From assembly GCA_937915825.1 (NCBI GenBank), contig CALGGT010000025.1, forward strand, positions 1-23,541: a stretch of 23,541 nt of DNA. The letters run 5' to 3'. The position numbers were made by a program, and so were the translations under genes. The notes under the pieces are model-generated. The model worked only from the letters and a program-made list of their open reading frames with translations, searched no databases and was not told where the DNA came from. Position 1 is the stretch's first letter, and every line of letters begins with the position of its first letter. Source of the stretch: an uncultured Eubacterium sp. Lineage in GTDB: Bacteria; Bacillota; Clostridia; Lachnospirales; Lachnospiraceae. Shown piece after piece: positions 1 through 8,168 of this stretch.

Positions 1-1
1 C

Positions 2-361
2 ATAGACACCGTAAAAGACTGCCTCACGCTTTTTACGGACATGCTGGCCACCATGACTTTCCGGAAAGACGTCATGGCGCAGAGCGCCAGGAACGGTTTC
101 ACCAACGCCACGGACGCGGCGGATTATCTGGTGAACCACGGCGTCCCTTTCCGGGATGCCCACGGGATCATCGGGCAGCTGGTGCTTCGGTGTATCGAAA
201 AAGACTGCTCTCTGGACGATCTGCCGCTGAAGGAATATAAAGCGGTCTGCCCGGTCTTTGAAGAGGATATCTATGAGGCGATATCCCTGAAGACCTGTGT
301 GGAAAAACGGCTGACCAAAGGAGCTCCCGGCGCCCTGATCCGTGAGCTGGAAGAATCCTGA
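2..361 (+). CDS. argH: Argininosuccinate lyase, C-terminal part (5' end outside window)
   Basis: This is the last 119 residues of argininosuccinate lyase, which splits argininosuccinate into arginine and fumarate in the final step of arginine synthesis in the cytoplasm. The reading frame is open from base 2 and has no start in the window; the first in-frame ATG (41) is internal. Family-typical segments are DTVKDCLTLFTDML, then GFTNATDAADYLV, then GVPFRDAHGIIGQLV, which belong to the C-terminal helical domain of the fumarase/aspartase superfamily. The catalytic serine loop lies upstream, outside the window. GC content is clearly higher here than in the genes that follow. The recognition is confident; only completeness is unknown. 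Confidence 0.93.
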   Translation: MDTVKDCLTLFTDMLATMTFRKDVMAQSARNGFTNATDAADYLVNHGVPFRDAHGIIGQLVLRCIEKDCSLDDLPLKEYKAVCPVFEEDIYEAISLKTCVEKRLTKGAPGALIRELEES

Positions 362-379
362 GCGGCGCGGATGTTATCG

Positions 380-438
380 CCCGGTTTTTCAGATCGTCCT
401 CTTTGACTTCCTCTTTGACTTTGTTTTTTCAAACCGGG
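380..438 (+). repeat. Inverted repeat enclosing a 12-bp tandem duplication
   Basis: CCCGGTTT (380-387) is matched by AAACCGGG (431-438), an 8-bp stem with a 43-base loop. Inside the loop CCTCTTTGACTT occurs twice in tandem (398-409 and 410-421). It lies just after the argH stop and may act as a weak transcript end. The long loop and the lack of a T-run after the stem mean it is not a canonical terminator. Confidence 0.4.
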
Positions 439-445
439 TCCTTGA

Positions 446-474
446 TTGACAGGAAGAATACGAGATGTTACAAT
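446..474 (+). promoter_or_regulatory. Sigma-A promoter of the dipeptidase gene
   Basis: TTGACA at 446-451 and TACAAT at 469-474 are separated by exactly 17 bases. The predicted start of transcription is near 481, about 55 bases before the pepD start codon. Confidence 0.8.
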
Positions 475-536
475 GAATTCTAATGCGGATGACAGGAAGA
501 GAATTCCTTCTCCGCCGGCGGACAGGAGGGAAAAAT

Positions 537-1985
537 ATGTCAATTTTTAAAGGGATGGAACCGGAACGGGTGCTGGCTTTCTTTGAGCAAATAGCAAGCA
601 TCCCCCATGGGTCCGGGAATACACGTGAGATCAGCGATTATGTGGTAAGTCTGGCCAGGAAATGGGGACTGACTTACAAGCAGGATGAATTCCACAATGT
701 GATCGTTTGGAAAGAGGGTCAGGGACCGGGAAGAGAACAGGTTCCCGGGGTGATCCTTCAGGGACATTTGGATATGGTTTGTGAAAAAGAAGAGGATGTG
801 GAAATCGACTTTGAGAAAGAGGGGCTTACCTTAGAACTTAAGGGAGATACCTTAACCGCCCAAGGCACCACCCTGGGCGGAGACGATGGGATCGCGGTGG
901 CTTTTATGTTAGCGATCCTGGAGGATAAGACGTTGGTACATCCTCCCCTGGAATGCGTATTTACCGTAGATGAGGAAGTGGGGATGCTGGGCGCGGCGGC
1001 CATGGATATGTCGGTATTAAAGAGCAAACGCCTGTTAAATATTGATTCCGAAGACGAGGGAATTTTCCTGTTGGGATGCGCCGGCGGCGTTACGGCGGAG
1101 GTATGTATCCCGGCGTGGCCCCAGGATCAAGAGAAGGATGGCTATGTGCTGGAGGTGTCCGGTTTGAAAGGTGGGCATTCCGGCACGGAAATCGATAAAG
1201 GGAGAGGGAATGCATCGGTTCTTTTAGGACGAGTGCTGGCAGAGATCGATAGGGTTTGCCCTCTGGACTTAGGAGAAATCTCCGGTGGTTTGAAGGATAA
1301 CGCCATTCCCAGAAGCGCCAGGGCTGTTATTTACCCAAGATTACCCATTGTTCGGGATGTGATCCTGGGGAGGATCAAGCGGGTAGAGGAAAAGATTCAA
1401 AGAGAATATCGGGTCACCGATCCGGATGTAAAGATCCAGATAACCGGAACCCAAAAAGGCGTGCCCTTCCGACCGGAGAATACGGCGGCCATTCTTCTGG
1501 CTCTTCGTATGCTGCCCAACGGCATTCGTCGCATGAGTTTTGATATTCCCGGTCTGGTGCAAACTTCCCTGAACTTAGGAATTATGAAAACCACGGATTT
1601 TGGTGTGTCCCTGAGCTATTCGGTGCGAAGCAGCGTAGAAAGTGAAAAGAATGACCTGGTCAGTCAACTAACGGAGATGGCAGAATACCTGGGAGGAGAA
1701 GTGAAATTATCCGGTGCCTACCCGGCATGGGAATACAAAGAGGATTCCCAATTGGCACAGGTTATGAAAGATGTATTCCGACAGCAATACGGGAAAGATC
1801 CGATCACCGAAACCATCCATGCAGGTGTGGAGTGTGGGCTTTTTGCCGGAAATATTCAAGGTCTGGATGCGGTGTCCTTTGGGCCGGATATGAAAGATAT
1901 CCATACGCCGAAGGAGTCCATGGATCTAAAAAGTGTAAAGCGAACCTGGGATTTTCTACTGAAAACCCTGGAGTCCTTGAAATAA
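537..1985 (+). CDS. pepD: Aminoacyl-histidine dipeptidase (M20 family, PepD type)
   Basis: Cytoplasmic zinc dipeptidase of peptidase family M20C, expected to hydrolyse dipeptides such as Xaa-His and help in peptide use. From the chosen start it is 482 residues, the usual family length. Visible motifs are the metal-binding GHLDMV (His77, Asp79), GGDDGIA (bridging Asp116), the catalytic and zinc glutamates in DEEVGMLG (Glu146, Glu147), NIDSED near 169, and the C-terminal DIHTPKESM with the last metal-binding histidine. The middle third is the lid/dimerisation domain. An in-frame ATG exists at 483, but GGAGGG at 525-530 sits six bases before the ATG at 537, so 537 is preferred. It is a single-gene unit with its own promoter, and no clear terminator follows. 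Confidence 0.93.
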   Translation: MSIFKGMEPERVLAFFEQIASIPHGSGNTREISDYVVSLARKWGLTYKQDEFHNVIVWKEGQGPGREQVPGVILQGHLDMVCEKEEDVEIDFEKEGLTLELKGDTLTAQGTTLGGDDGIAVAFMLAILEDKTLVHPPLECVFTVDEEVGMLGAAAMDMSVLKSKRLLNIDSEDEGIFLLGCAGGVTAEVCIPAWPQDQEKDGYVLEVSGLKGGHSGTEIDKGRGNASVLLGRVLAEIDRVCPLDLGEISGGLKDNAIPRSARAVIYPRLPIVRDVILGRIKRVEEKIQREYRVTDPDVKIQITGTQKGVPFRPENTAAILLALRMLPNGIRRMSFDIPGLVQTSLNLGIMKTTDFGVSLSYSVRSSVESEKNDLVSQLTEMAEYLGGEVKLSGAYPAWEYKEDSQLAQVMKDVFRQQYGKDPITETIHAGVECGLFAGNIQGLDAVSFGPDMKDIHTPKESMDLKSVKRTWDFLLKTLESLK

Positions 1986-2043
1986 TTGAGGGCGGGGATG
2001 GGTAAAAAAACATAAATAAAATTTATAATATGAGCAGAAATTG

Positions 2044-2072
2044 TTGACAAATCCGATAAAAATCAATACAAT
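2044..2072 (+). promoter_or_regulatory. Sigma-A promoter upstream of the secreted protein gene
   Basis: TTGACA at 2044-2049, a 17-base spacer and TACAAT at 2067-2072. The leader before the start codon at 2165 is about 85 bases. With no terminator before the LysR gene, this promoter probably serves both genes. Confidence 0.8.
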
Positions 2073-2164
2073 AAGTATAAAGTGAAAAAGCAAAGCGTAG
2101 GATGTGAATCCATAGGAGCAATTCAAAGATAGAAAGACGTCACGAAAGGAGGATTTTTACAAAA

Positions 2165-3058
2165 ATGAAACAGAAAATGGTAGCAATGCGTACCATAAGT
2201 ATGGTAGCAATGTTGCTTTTTTGCGGGATATTCGTGGGAGTGAAGGTACCGCAGAAAGCCATGGCAAAAAGCTATCAGAAAGTAGAGAGTTACGGCAAAA
2301 CGGTGAAAGCCGGCAGCTATTATTTTAAAATTGACAGCAGCGGGGTGTACTATGGGAAAAGCTCATCTTCTCTAAAAGTTATTAAGTCCGCGATGAATAC
2401 TTCAAATTGTTATACCGATGGAAAGATACTCTGGTGTCTTTACGAGGCTAAGAAGACTCCTAGGATCGGGCGTTTTAATTTGAAGAATGGCAAGATGAAG
2501 TTTGTTAAAAAATTGCCTTATAAGAAATCAAAGTCCGATCAAGATGCCTATTCCATTGAATCGTTTCAGGGGGATTATATGTATATCTATCGGGGAAGCT
2601 TTGAAAGTTGGAAACATTGGCTCTGCGTTTATAATGTTAAGAAGAAAACCTGGAAACAATACGCGAATGTAGAGGTGATGGGATCCATCGGGAAATACGC
2701 CTTCGTATCCCATGATTACAGAACGGATGTATCTCCTGTAAAGGGAAGCCTTTATACCATTTCCGGGGATCAGGTTACAAAGATCAAAGAGATTGGGAAT
2801 TATGTAACCTGGATCGGTGTATATAAAAAGCAATTTCTCTATGCAGAGTATACCACGAACACCATGGAAGAATGCAACATTTATAAGTTAAGTAAGGATG
2901 GAAAAACTTCGGAGAAGATCGGATCGTTCCATGGGGCGGAATCCGAAAGCAGCGTCTATGCCTATTTGTCCGAAAAGAAAAATCGTATTGTGATCAACTT
3001 AGGAAACACGGTTTATTATTACAACTTATCAAATGGAATTTTAAAGCAAAAAAAATAA
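2165..3058 (+). CDS. Secreted protein of unknown function, possibly a beta-propeller
   Basis: A 297-residue protein that I cannot assign to a named family. A typical signal peptide covers residues 1-34 (basic start, hydrophobic VAMLLFCGIFVGV, and an A-M-A cleavage site before KSYQKV), so it is exported. The mature part is basic and rich in Lys, Tyr, Ser and Trp. It has a repeating strand pattern: YYFKIDSSGVYYG, ILWCLYEAKKTPRIGRFNLKNGKMK, YMYIYRGSF, LCVYNVKKKTWKQY and IYKLSKDGKTSEKIG. Short 'value, then name-of-element' strands of this kind resemble the propeller-like (DUF5050/Kelch-like) surface proteins of Clostridia; that is an inference. AAAGGAGG at 2146-2153 supports the start. No LPXTG motif or lipobox is visible. 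The LysR gene follows 47 bases later. Confidence 0.75.
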   Translation: MKQKMVAMRTISMVAMLLFCGIFVGVKVPQKAMAKSYQKVESYGKTVKAGSYYFKIDSSGVYYGKSSSSLKVIKSAMNTSNCYTDGKILWCLYEAKKTPRIGRFNLKNGKMKFVKKLPYKKSKSDQDAYSIESFQGDYMYIYRGSFESWKHWLCVYNVKKKTWKQYANVEVMGSIGKYAFVSHDYRTDVSPVKGSLYTISGDQVTKIKEIGNYVTWIGVYKKQFLYAEYTTNTMEECNIYKLSKDGKTSEKIGSFHGAESESSVYAYLSEKKNRIVINLGNTVYYYNLSNGILKQKK

Positions 3059-3105
3059 AAACTATGGAAATAAAACAAAAGAAATAAAAGAAAGTAGATG
3101 ATCAA

Positions 3106-3993
3106 ATGAACATAAGACATTTCAGAATTTTTGTTACCGTATATCGTGAAGGAAATATTTCCAGAGCGGCTCAAAAACTGGGAATTTCCCAACCGGCAAC
3201 CAGCCTTTCCATTCATGAAATGGAGAAAAAATACCAGGTTAAATTATTTGTTCGTGCCGGACGGGGGGTTAAGCCGACCGAGGCAGCGGATAAGATTTAT
3301 CAAAGCGCGGCAAGATTGGACGCCCTTTATAATGAATTGGATCAGCAAATGCTGACTTGGAATGAAGCAGGACGGATCAGTGTTGGTGCTTCCGTTAGTG
3401 TAGGTGCATGTATTTTACCGGATATGATCCGGGAATTTCATCATGATCACAAAGATTTAAAAGTGCGTGTGGCAGTGGAAAGTACCCAGAAGATCATGGC
3501 AATGGTGCTGGAAGATCGTGTAGATCTGGCCATCGTCGAAGGGGATGTAAATGCGGAGAAGATTCACAGCATGGATATTATGGGAGATGAACTGGTTGCT
3601 GTCTGCAGTCGATTCCATCGCTTCACTAAGATGAAACAGGTAAAACCGGAAGAACTAAAAGCCGAGGATTTCATTATGCGTGAACCGGATAGTGGAACCA
3701 GAATGCAGGCGGAGAGCGCACTGCGTCAATTGGGAATCGAATTGGATCCCTTATGGGAAAGCATTTCTACGGCCGCGATCGTAGAGGCAGTTTCCAAAGA
3801 TTTGGGCATTACCATTCTTCCCAAGCGCATGATTCAGGATAAGATCGATGCCAAAGAAGTGGTACCTTTTAAGATTGAGGGAATGGAACTAAAGAGAAAA
3901 TACCGTTTGATCTATCACGATCGAAAGTTCATTACGCCCCCGATTCAGGACTTCATGGATTTGGCAAAGGGATGGAAAAAAACGCATAAATGA
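3106..3993 (+). CDS. LysR-family transcriptional regulator
   Basis: A 295-residue cytoplasmic DNA-binding regulator of normal LysR length. The N-terminal winged helix-turn-helix (about residues 1-60) is clear: FVTVYREGNISRAAQKLGIS, then QPATSLSIHEMEKKYQVKLF. A linker helix follows, then the two-lobed effector-binding domain (about 88-290) with GASVSVGACILPDM, VDLAIVEGDV and IVEAVSKDLGITILPKRM. The effector cannot be read from sequence. The family includes sulfur regulators (CysB, CysL), and a sulfate importer lies about 12 kb away, but nothing ties them directly. The ribosome site is weak (AAAG-type), fitting co-expression with the upstream secreted protein gene. A strong terminator follows the stop. 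Confidence 0.92.
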   Translation: MNIRHFRIFVTVYREGNISRAAQKLGISQPATSLSIHEMEKKYQVKLFVRAGRGVKPTEAADKIYQSAARLDALYNELDQQMLTWNEAGRISVGASVSVGACILPDMIREFHHDHKDLKVRVAVESTQKIMAMVLEDRVDLAIVEGDVNAEKIHSMDIMGDELVAVCSRFHRFTKMKQVKPEELKAEDFIMREPDSGTRMQAESALRQLGIELDPLWESISTAAIVEAVSKDLGITILPKRMIQDKIDAKEVVPFKIEGMELKRKYRLIYHDRKFITPPIQDFMDLAKGWKKTHK

Positions 3994-4013
3994 TTTTGCG
4001 TCATTACATAAGG

Positions 4014-4048
4014 GGCTCCGTGAGAATCCTCGCGGAGCCTGTGTTTTA
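4014..4048 (+). terminator. Intrinsic terminator after the LysR gene
   Basis: An 11-bp stem, GGCTCCGTGAG (4014-4024) with CTCGCGGAGCC (4029-4039), contains one G-T pair and has an AATC loop. TGTGTTTTA follows. It separates the LysR unit from the two-component module. Confidence 0.88.
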
Positions 4049-4094
4049 GATGGAGAATGATCGTTACAGCAAAGGTAAACGATGGGGGATTTTT

Positions 4095-4811
4095 ATGGAT
4101 TATCGTGTACTGATCGTTGATGATGAGATAGAACTCGCGGATTCAACTGCGGAATATTTTAATATGTTTGAGCTTCCCACAAAGGCGGTATACACGGGAG
4201 AAGAAGCCAAAAGATTCTTTGAAGAGAACACCTGCCAATTAATCCTTCTGGATATCAATCTTGGGGATGCGTCCGGTTTTGAACTATGCAAATATTTCAG
4301 ACAGACCTTGGATCTTCCGATTCTTTTTATCAGCGCCCGGTCCACAGACGATGACATGGTGATCGCTCTGAATATCGGAGGGGACGATTATATCACCAAG
4401 CCGTATTCTCTAAGTGTTTTATACGCAAAGGTAAAGGCCGTGCTAAAAAGATATTTTAGAACCGGGGAAAGGGAGAAGGAGGACCTGGCACTCGAGGATG
4501 GATCCGGCGTGATCCGGGTAGGGAATGTCAGCATTAATGGAAAGACCGGCATCGTGCTTCGTGATAACCGAGAGGTTATACTGACCGCGATGGAATACAA
4601 ACTCCTTTTCTATTTAGCGGAGAGAGCTGGTGCGGTAGTTTCCAAGCAGGAAATATTTGAAAATGTATGGGAAGATAGCTTTGTTTCGGATGGAACTTTG
4701 AATGTGCATGTAAGACATCTTAGAGAGAAGCTGGAGGACGATCCCAATCACCCGAAGATCCTAAAAACGGTAAGAGGCATCGGTCTTAGTTTCCGAAACG
4801 GACAGATATGA
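4095..4811 (+). CDS. OmpR/PhoB-type response regulator
   Basis: A 238-residue cytoplasmic response regulator. The receiver domain (about 1-118) has the acidic pair Asp9-Asp10 in LIVDDE, phospho-acceptor Asp53 in LLLDINLGD, the switch serine at 80 and Lys102 in YITKPYS. The C-terminal winged helix (about 145-236) is of OmpR type: LTAMEYKLLFYLAE, VVSKQEIFENVW, then LNVHVRHLREKLEDDP and VRGIGLSF. An in-frame ATG at 4050 would add 15 residues, but the GGGGGA at 4084-4089 sits just before the ATG at 4095, where family members begin. The sensor kinase gene follows after 43 bases. It most likely controls the downstream surface protein and ABC genes, as in other kinase-regulator-ABC clusters; that is an inference from position. 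Confidence 0.92.
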   Translation: MDYRVLIVDDEIELADSTAEYFNMFELPTKAVYTGEEAKRFFEENTCQLILLDINLGDASGFELCKYFRQTLDLPILFISARSTDDDMVIALNIGGDDYITKPYSLSVLYAKVKAVLKRYFRTGEREKEDLALEDGSGVIRVGNVSINGKTGIVLRDNREVILTAMEYKLLFYLAERAGAVVSKQEIFENVWEDSFVSDGTLNVHVRHLREKLEDDPNHPKILKTVRGIGLSFRNGQI

Positions 4812-4854
4812 GAAACGGACGGATAGGAAGATCGAAGAATAAGAGGAATGTAAT

Positions 4855-6144
4855 TTGAAAAGATTTATGGTAGTTTTTATCCTGGCTTGTATTCTGTTAG
4901 CAATCCCGATCTTGGGATTCAGGTATGAGGAAAGCAGGCAGAGGAATCCGATTTCCCAGGTGAATATGGTGGAATTTAATGAAATAATGAAATGTCTTGA
5001 GGGACTTCCGGACATGACTCAGGAGGCGGTAAATGCCGAACTCCGGGACAGGGAAGTCTCCTTTTCTTATACAATTTTAGATAAAAATGAGGAGGTTTTA
5101 TACCGATCGGAGGAGGATCCAATATCGGCTAGTTCGATTCATTCGGCCACGAAGAATCGGGATACCATCCGAATGATCCGCATAAAAGATGAAGTCGCAG
5201 GCTACCTGATCATTCATAATAAGATGGGAAAAATGGAAAAAGAAATTACGGATTCTCAAGTTAAATGGTATGGAATCGGTGCCGTGCTGCTCTTAGCTTC
5301 CTTTCTTCTTTTAAGTTTATGGCTGTATTTTTATGTGATCCGTCCGTTTGACCAGATGAAGGAATTTGCAGCCTCTGTAGCTGCGGGTGATCTGGACAAG
5401 CCGCTGCAGATGGATCGGGGAAATGCATTTGGCGCATTTACAGAAAGCTTTGATATCATGCGTGAGGAACTAAGGGATGCCAGACAGAAAGAATATGCGG
5501 CGAATCTGAGTAAGAAGGAGCTGGTGGCCCAACTGTCTCATGATATTAAGACGCCGGTTGCATCGATAAAAGCCATGTCCGAGGTGATGGAGGCAACAAC
5601 GAAAGAGGGAGCGGATCAGGAGAAGCTTCATTCCATTGGGATGAAAGCGGATCAGATCGATGCTCTTGTGTCGAATCTGTTCTCCGTAACCCTTCATGAA
5701 ATGGAGAAGTTAGCGGTTAATCTTTCCGAAGAAGAAAGCAGTAGTCTGGAAAAAGTGATCCGGGACGCGGATTATAAAAAGCGGATCCGGAAACTCATCA
5801 TACCAGATTGCTTGATCCAGTGTGACAAAATTAGGATGTATCAGGTGATCAGTAATATTATCAGCAATTCCTATAAATACGCGGATACGGAAATTCTCGT
5901 TGAATCCGAACTGGAAGAGAATTACCTTTGCATTCATTTTTCAGATTTGGGAGGGGGCGTAGAGGAAAGCGAGCTATCCCTTATAACAGAGCAGTATCAC
6001 AGAGGAAAGAATGCGGAAGGAATTCAGGGTACGGGATTGGGCTTATATATATCAAAGGAACTTATGGAAAGTATGAGTGGCAGTTTGGAAGTAGTCAATA
6101 CCCGGACAGGGTTGAAAGTAAGCTTGTATTTTAAAATGAGCTAG
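4855..6144 (+). CDS. Membrane sensor histidine kinase
   Basis: A 429-residue HAMP-containing sensor kinase. It has an N-terminal membrane helix (about 4-22), an extracellular sensor of about 115 residues (23-138), a second helix (139-163), HAMP (about 164-215), and the phospho-acceptor H-box LVAQLSHDIKTPVASI with His229. The ATP-binding domain has an N-box (ISNIISNSYKYA, 332-343), FSDLGGG with Asp364, and GTGLGLYIS (392-400). Translation starts at TTG (4855), with GAGGAA at 4842-4847 spaced seven bases away. The next ATG (4867) would remove part of the first helix and has no ribosome site. The extracellular domain distinguishes it from BceS-type kinases, which lack one, so it probably senses a ligand directly. 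Confidence 0.92.
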   Translation: MKRFMVVFILACILLAIPILGFRYEESRQRNPISQVNMVEFNEIMKCLEGLPDMTQEAVNAELRDREVSFSYTILDKNEEVLYRSEEDPISASSIHSATKNRDTIRMIRIKDEVAGYLIIHNKMGKMEKEITDSQVKWYGIGAVLLLASFLLLSLWLYFYVIRPFDQMKEFAASVAAGDLDKPLQMDRGNAFGAFTESFDIMREELRDARQKEYAANLSKKELVAQLSHDIKTPVASIKAMSEVMEATTKEGADQEKLHSIGMKADQIDALVSNLFSVTLHEMEKLAVNLSEEESSSLEKVIRDADYKKRIRKLIIPDCLIQCDKIRMYQVISNIISNSYKYADTEILVESELEENYLCIHFSDLGGGVEESELSLITEQYHRGKNAEGIQGTGLGLYISKELMESMSGSLEVVNTRTGLKVSLYFKMS

Positions 6145-6197
6145 GGAAGAAAGGATCCACCGCGATTTGATCCACAGCCGTGTGAAATTAATCCAAT

Positions 6198-6241
6198 CTT
6201 AAGGTTCCGATAAAGCAACTTAATATTCATTTTGTTATCCT
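6198..6241 (+). promoter_or_regulatory. Possible response-regulator site and weak promoter
   Basis: CTTAA occurs at 6198-6202 and again at 6219-6223, exactly 21 bases (two helical turns) apart, on the same strand. A TATCCT at 6236-6241 could be a -10 element, and no good -35 element is present. Direct repeats spaced by whole turns just upstream of a -10 are how PhoB-like activators bind. The half-sites are short, so this is tentative. Confidence 0.25.
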
Positions 6242-6298
6242 AAGAACAGTTAAACCGAAAACAAAGGATAAAACCAACACATGGAAAAGGAGACCAAA

Positions 6299-7243
6299 AT
6301 GAATACCAGAATCAATCGAAAAAGTAAAAATGTATCCAGAAGAATCGCAGCCTTCTTTGCTGCCTTGATTCTTGTTAATTTCTGTGCCTTCTCAGGCGGC
6401 CATTCCGTAAAAAAGGTGAACGCGGCTTATGCCACACCGAAACTGATCGTAACGGGAAGTACCATCTCCAAGAAAAAAATTAAAGCAGGAGATCCATTCA
6501 AACTCACCTTGAATCTTAAAAATGAATCCACCTCTACAAAACTTACCAATATCAGTCTTAAGATTGCAAGCGCCGAGAACGAGATCATGACCGTATCGGG
6601 GACGGACACCATCTATGTGGATGAAATCGATAAGAACGCAAAACGAAAGATTCATGTAAAACTCAAGACCAGAAAAGACTTAGCCCAGAGGGGATATCCT
6701 CTGAGCATCAACTATAATTATGAGGATAACAGTCGAAATAGTTTTGAAGGAAATGCCACGATCACAATTCCGATTTCACAGAAACCGAAGATCTCCCTTT
6801 CGGAGAAGAAGACTTCCCGCGATACGGTAACGGTAGGGGGAAAAACCAATGTTTCCTTCAAGGTTAACAACATTGGTAAGGATACGACTTATAATCTGAA
6901 TGTTGATTTTAAAGGAAATACGATCAAGGATATAAGCACCTTTGTAGGAAATATGGAGGTAGGAGAAAGCAAAGCCGTTGATCTGGCACTAACATCTGAA
7001 AAGACCGGGGATTCACCGATTATCGCCAAGATCCGTTATGAGGATGCCGAAGGAAATCAATTTGAAAAAGAGGAAACATTTAACCTTGCAGTAGAAGAGG
7101 AAGCGATAGAAACGGCGGACTCCGGCAAGAACGGAAAATCGGTGAATGCCCCGGTGGTCGGTGCCGGAATCGGAAGCGTCGTGGTTCTGTTCCTGATTAT
7201 TTCTGTTTTGATCCGGAAAAAGAAGGAAGCAAAATACGCATAG
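6299..7243 (+). CDS. Surface protein with CARDB-like domains and C-terminal membrane anchor
   Basis: A 314-residue exported protein. An N-terminal signal sequence (basic NRKSKNVSRR, hydrophobic IAAFFAALILVNFCAF, cleavage near NAAYA) is followed by two Ig-like units. One spans about 45-160 (KLIVTGSTISKKKIKAGDPF, LTLNLKNES, ISLKIASAENE); the other spans about 162-265 (PKISLSEKKTS, VGGKTNVSFKVNNIGKD, LNVDFKGN). Both resemble CARDB/NEW3-type adhesion folds. A single helix (VVGAGIGSVVVLFLIISVLI) and a basic KKKEAKYA tail anchor it. An ATG at 6281 exists, but AAAAGGAG at 6285-6292 sits six bases before the ATG at 6299. Immediately upstream of a MacB-like ATPase and permease, it is a candidate replacement for the MacA adaptor in a cell without an outer membrane; that role is inferred. 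Confidence 0.8.
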   Translation: MNTRINRKSKNVSRRIAAFFAALILVNFCAFSGGHSVKKVNAAYATPKLIVTGSTISKKKIKAGDPFKLTLNLKNESTSTKLTNISLKIASAENEIMTVSGTDTIYVDEIDKNAKRKIHVKLKTRKDLAQRGYPLSINYNYEDNSRNSFEGNATITIPISQKPKISLSEKKTSRDTVTVGGKTNVSFKVNNIGKDTTYNLNVDFKGNTIKDISTFVGNMEVGESKAVDLALTSEKTGDSPIIAKIRYEDAEGNQFEKEETFNLAVEEEAIETADSGKNGKSVNAPVVGAGIGSVVVLFLIISVLIRKKKEAKYA

Positions 7244-7293
7244 AGAAACGCATGGGAAAAACGCATAGAGAAAAACACATAGAGAAAACACAT
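7237..7293 (+). repeat. Imperfect tandem 12-14 bp repeat spanning a stop codon
   Basis: Four copies start at 7237, 7249, 7262 and 7276 with the pattern CGCATAGAGAAA, then CGCATGGGAAAAA, CGCATAGAGAAAAA and CACATAGAGAAAA. A partial CACAT follows at 7289. The first copy contains the stop codon of the surface protein gene, so the array fills the gap before the ATPase gene. It looks like slippage expansion of the gene end. Confidence 0.75.
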
Positions 7294-7315
7294 TGTGTGA
7301 AGTAAGGATGTATCA

Positions 7316-8077
7316 ATGGAAAAGAAGTGCATTATAAAAACAGAAAAACTATGTAAGTCCTTTTCAACCGAAGGAGTTCAACATCACATTATTAAGAACC
7401 TGGATCTGGAAATCTATGAGGGAGACTTCACCGTGATCATGGGTTCATCGGGAGCAGGAAAGTCAACATTGCTATATGCTCTTTCAGGAATGGACAGGGC
7501 CAATCTTGGCAAGATCCTTTTCTGCGATCGGGATATCTCCAATTATAACAGTGACCAGCAGGCGATATTTCGGCGTAAACATTGTGGTTTCGTGTTCCAG
7601 CAGATACACTTGATCGAAACCATGAGTGTGATGGATAATGTTCTGGCGGCAGGTCTTCTTACCGGTCAGAGGAAAGCAGAACTGGTCCCAAAAGCCCGTG
7701 AGCTTCTGACTCGTGTAAAGATCGATGAGAAACTATGGAAGAAGTTTCCCAATCAGCTTTCAGGAGGGGAAGCTCAGAGAGTGGGAATTGTGCGCGCCCT
7801 GATCAATTCACCGGATGTTGTATTCGGAGATGAGCCAACCGGCGCGCTGAACAGTTCCAGCTCAGCGGCAGTACTGGACGTTTTTACGGATGTGAATCAA
7901 GCAGGTCAGTCGGTGGTCATGGTTACCCATGATATGAAGTCGGCGCGACGGGGCAATCGTATCATATATTTAAGGGATGGATACATTTGTGGAGAATGCG
8001 ATCTTGGTACGTACATTTCCGGTGATCAAGCCCGCCATGAAAAGCTCCGCAGTTTCTTAAACGAGATGGGATGGTAA
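7316..8077 (+). CDS. ABC transporter ATPase, MacB/LolD/BceA type
   Basis: A 253-residue nucleotide-binding subunit of the MacB/LolD/BceA group, working on the cytoplasmic face with the FtsX-type permease encoded next. Walker A is GSSGAGKS (43-50), the Q-loop is FVFQQIHLIETMSVMDNVL, the signature is LSGGEAQRVGIVRAL (148-162), Walker B runs into DEPTGALN (Asp172, Glu173), and the H-loop is VTHDMKSA. The DEPTGALNS stretch and the 'T/IMSVMDNV' region are typical of this group. The start ATG follows AAGGATG at 7303-7309. It lies 72 bases after the surface protein gene, in a gap filled by a tandem repeat. The operon context suggests mechanotransmission or efflux rather than nutrient import. Confidence 0.93.
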   Translation: MEKKCIIKTEKLCKSFSTEGVQHHIIKNLDLEIYEGDFTVIMGSSGAGKSTLLYALSGMDRANLGKILFCDRDISNYNSDQQAIFRRKHCGFVFQQIHLIETMSVMDNVLAAGLLTGQRKAELVPKARELLTRVKIDEKLWKKFPNQLSGGEAQRVGIVRALINSPDVVFGDEPTGALNSSSSAAVLDVFTDVNQAGQSVVMVTHDMKSARRGNRIIYLRDGYICGECDLGTYISGDQARHEKLRSFLNEMGW

Positions 8078-8168
8078 AGCGTTGGACACAGTTACAAGAA
8101 ACGCCTGAATAAGCGATAGTGTTCGGATATTTGGAAAACGGAGATATTAGATACATAAGGAGACGTAT

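Noticed and set aside
4060..4083. Imperfect inverted repeat ATCGTT...AACGAT before the response regulator
   Set aside because: Only six perfect pairs with a 12-base gap; too weak to call an operator without comparison.
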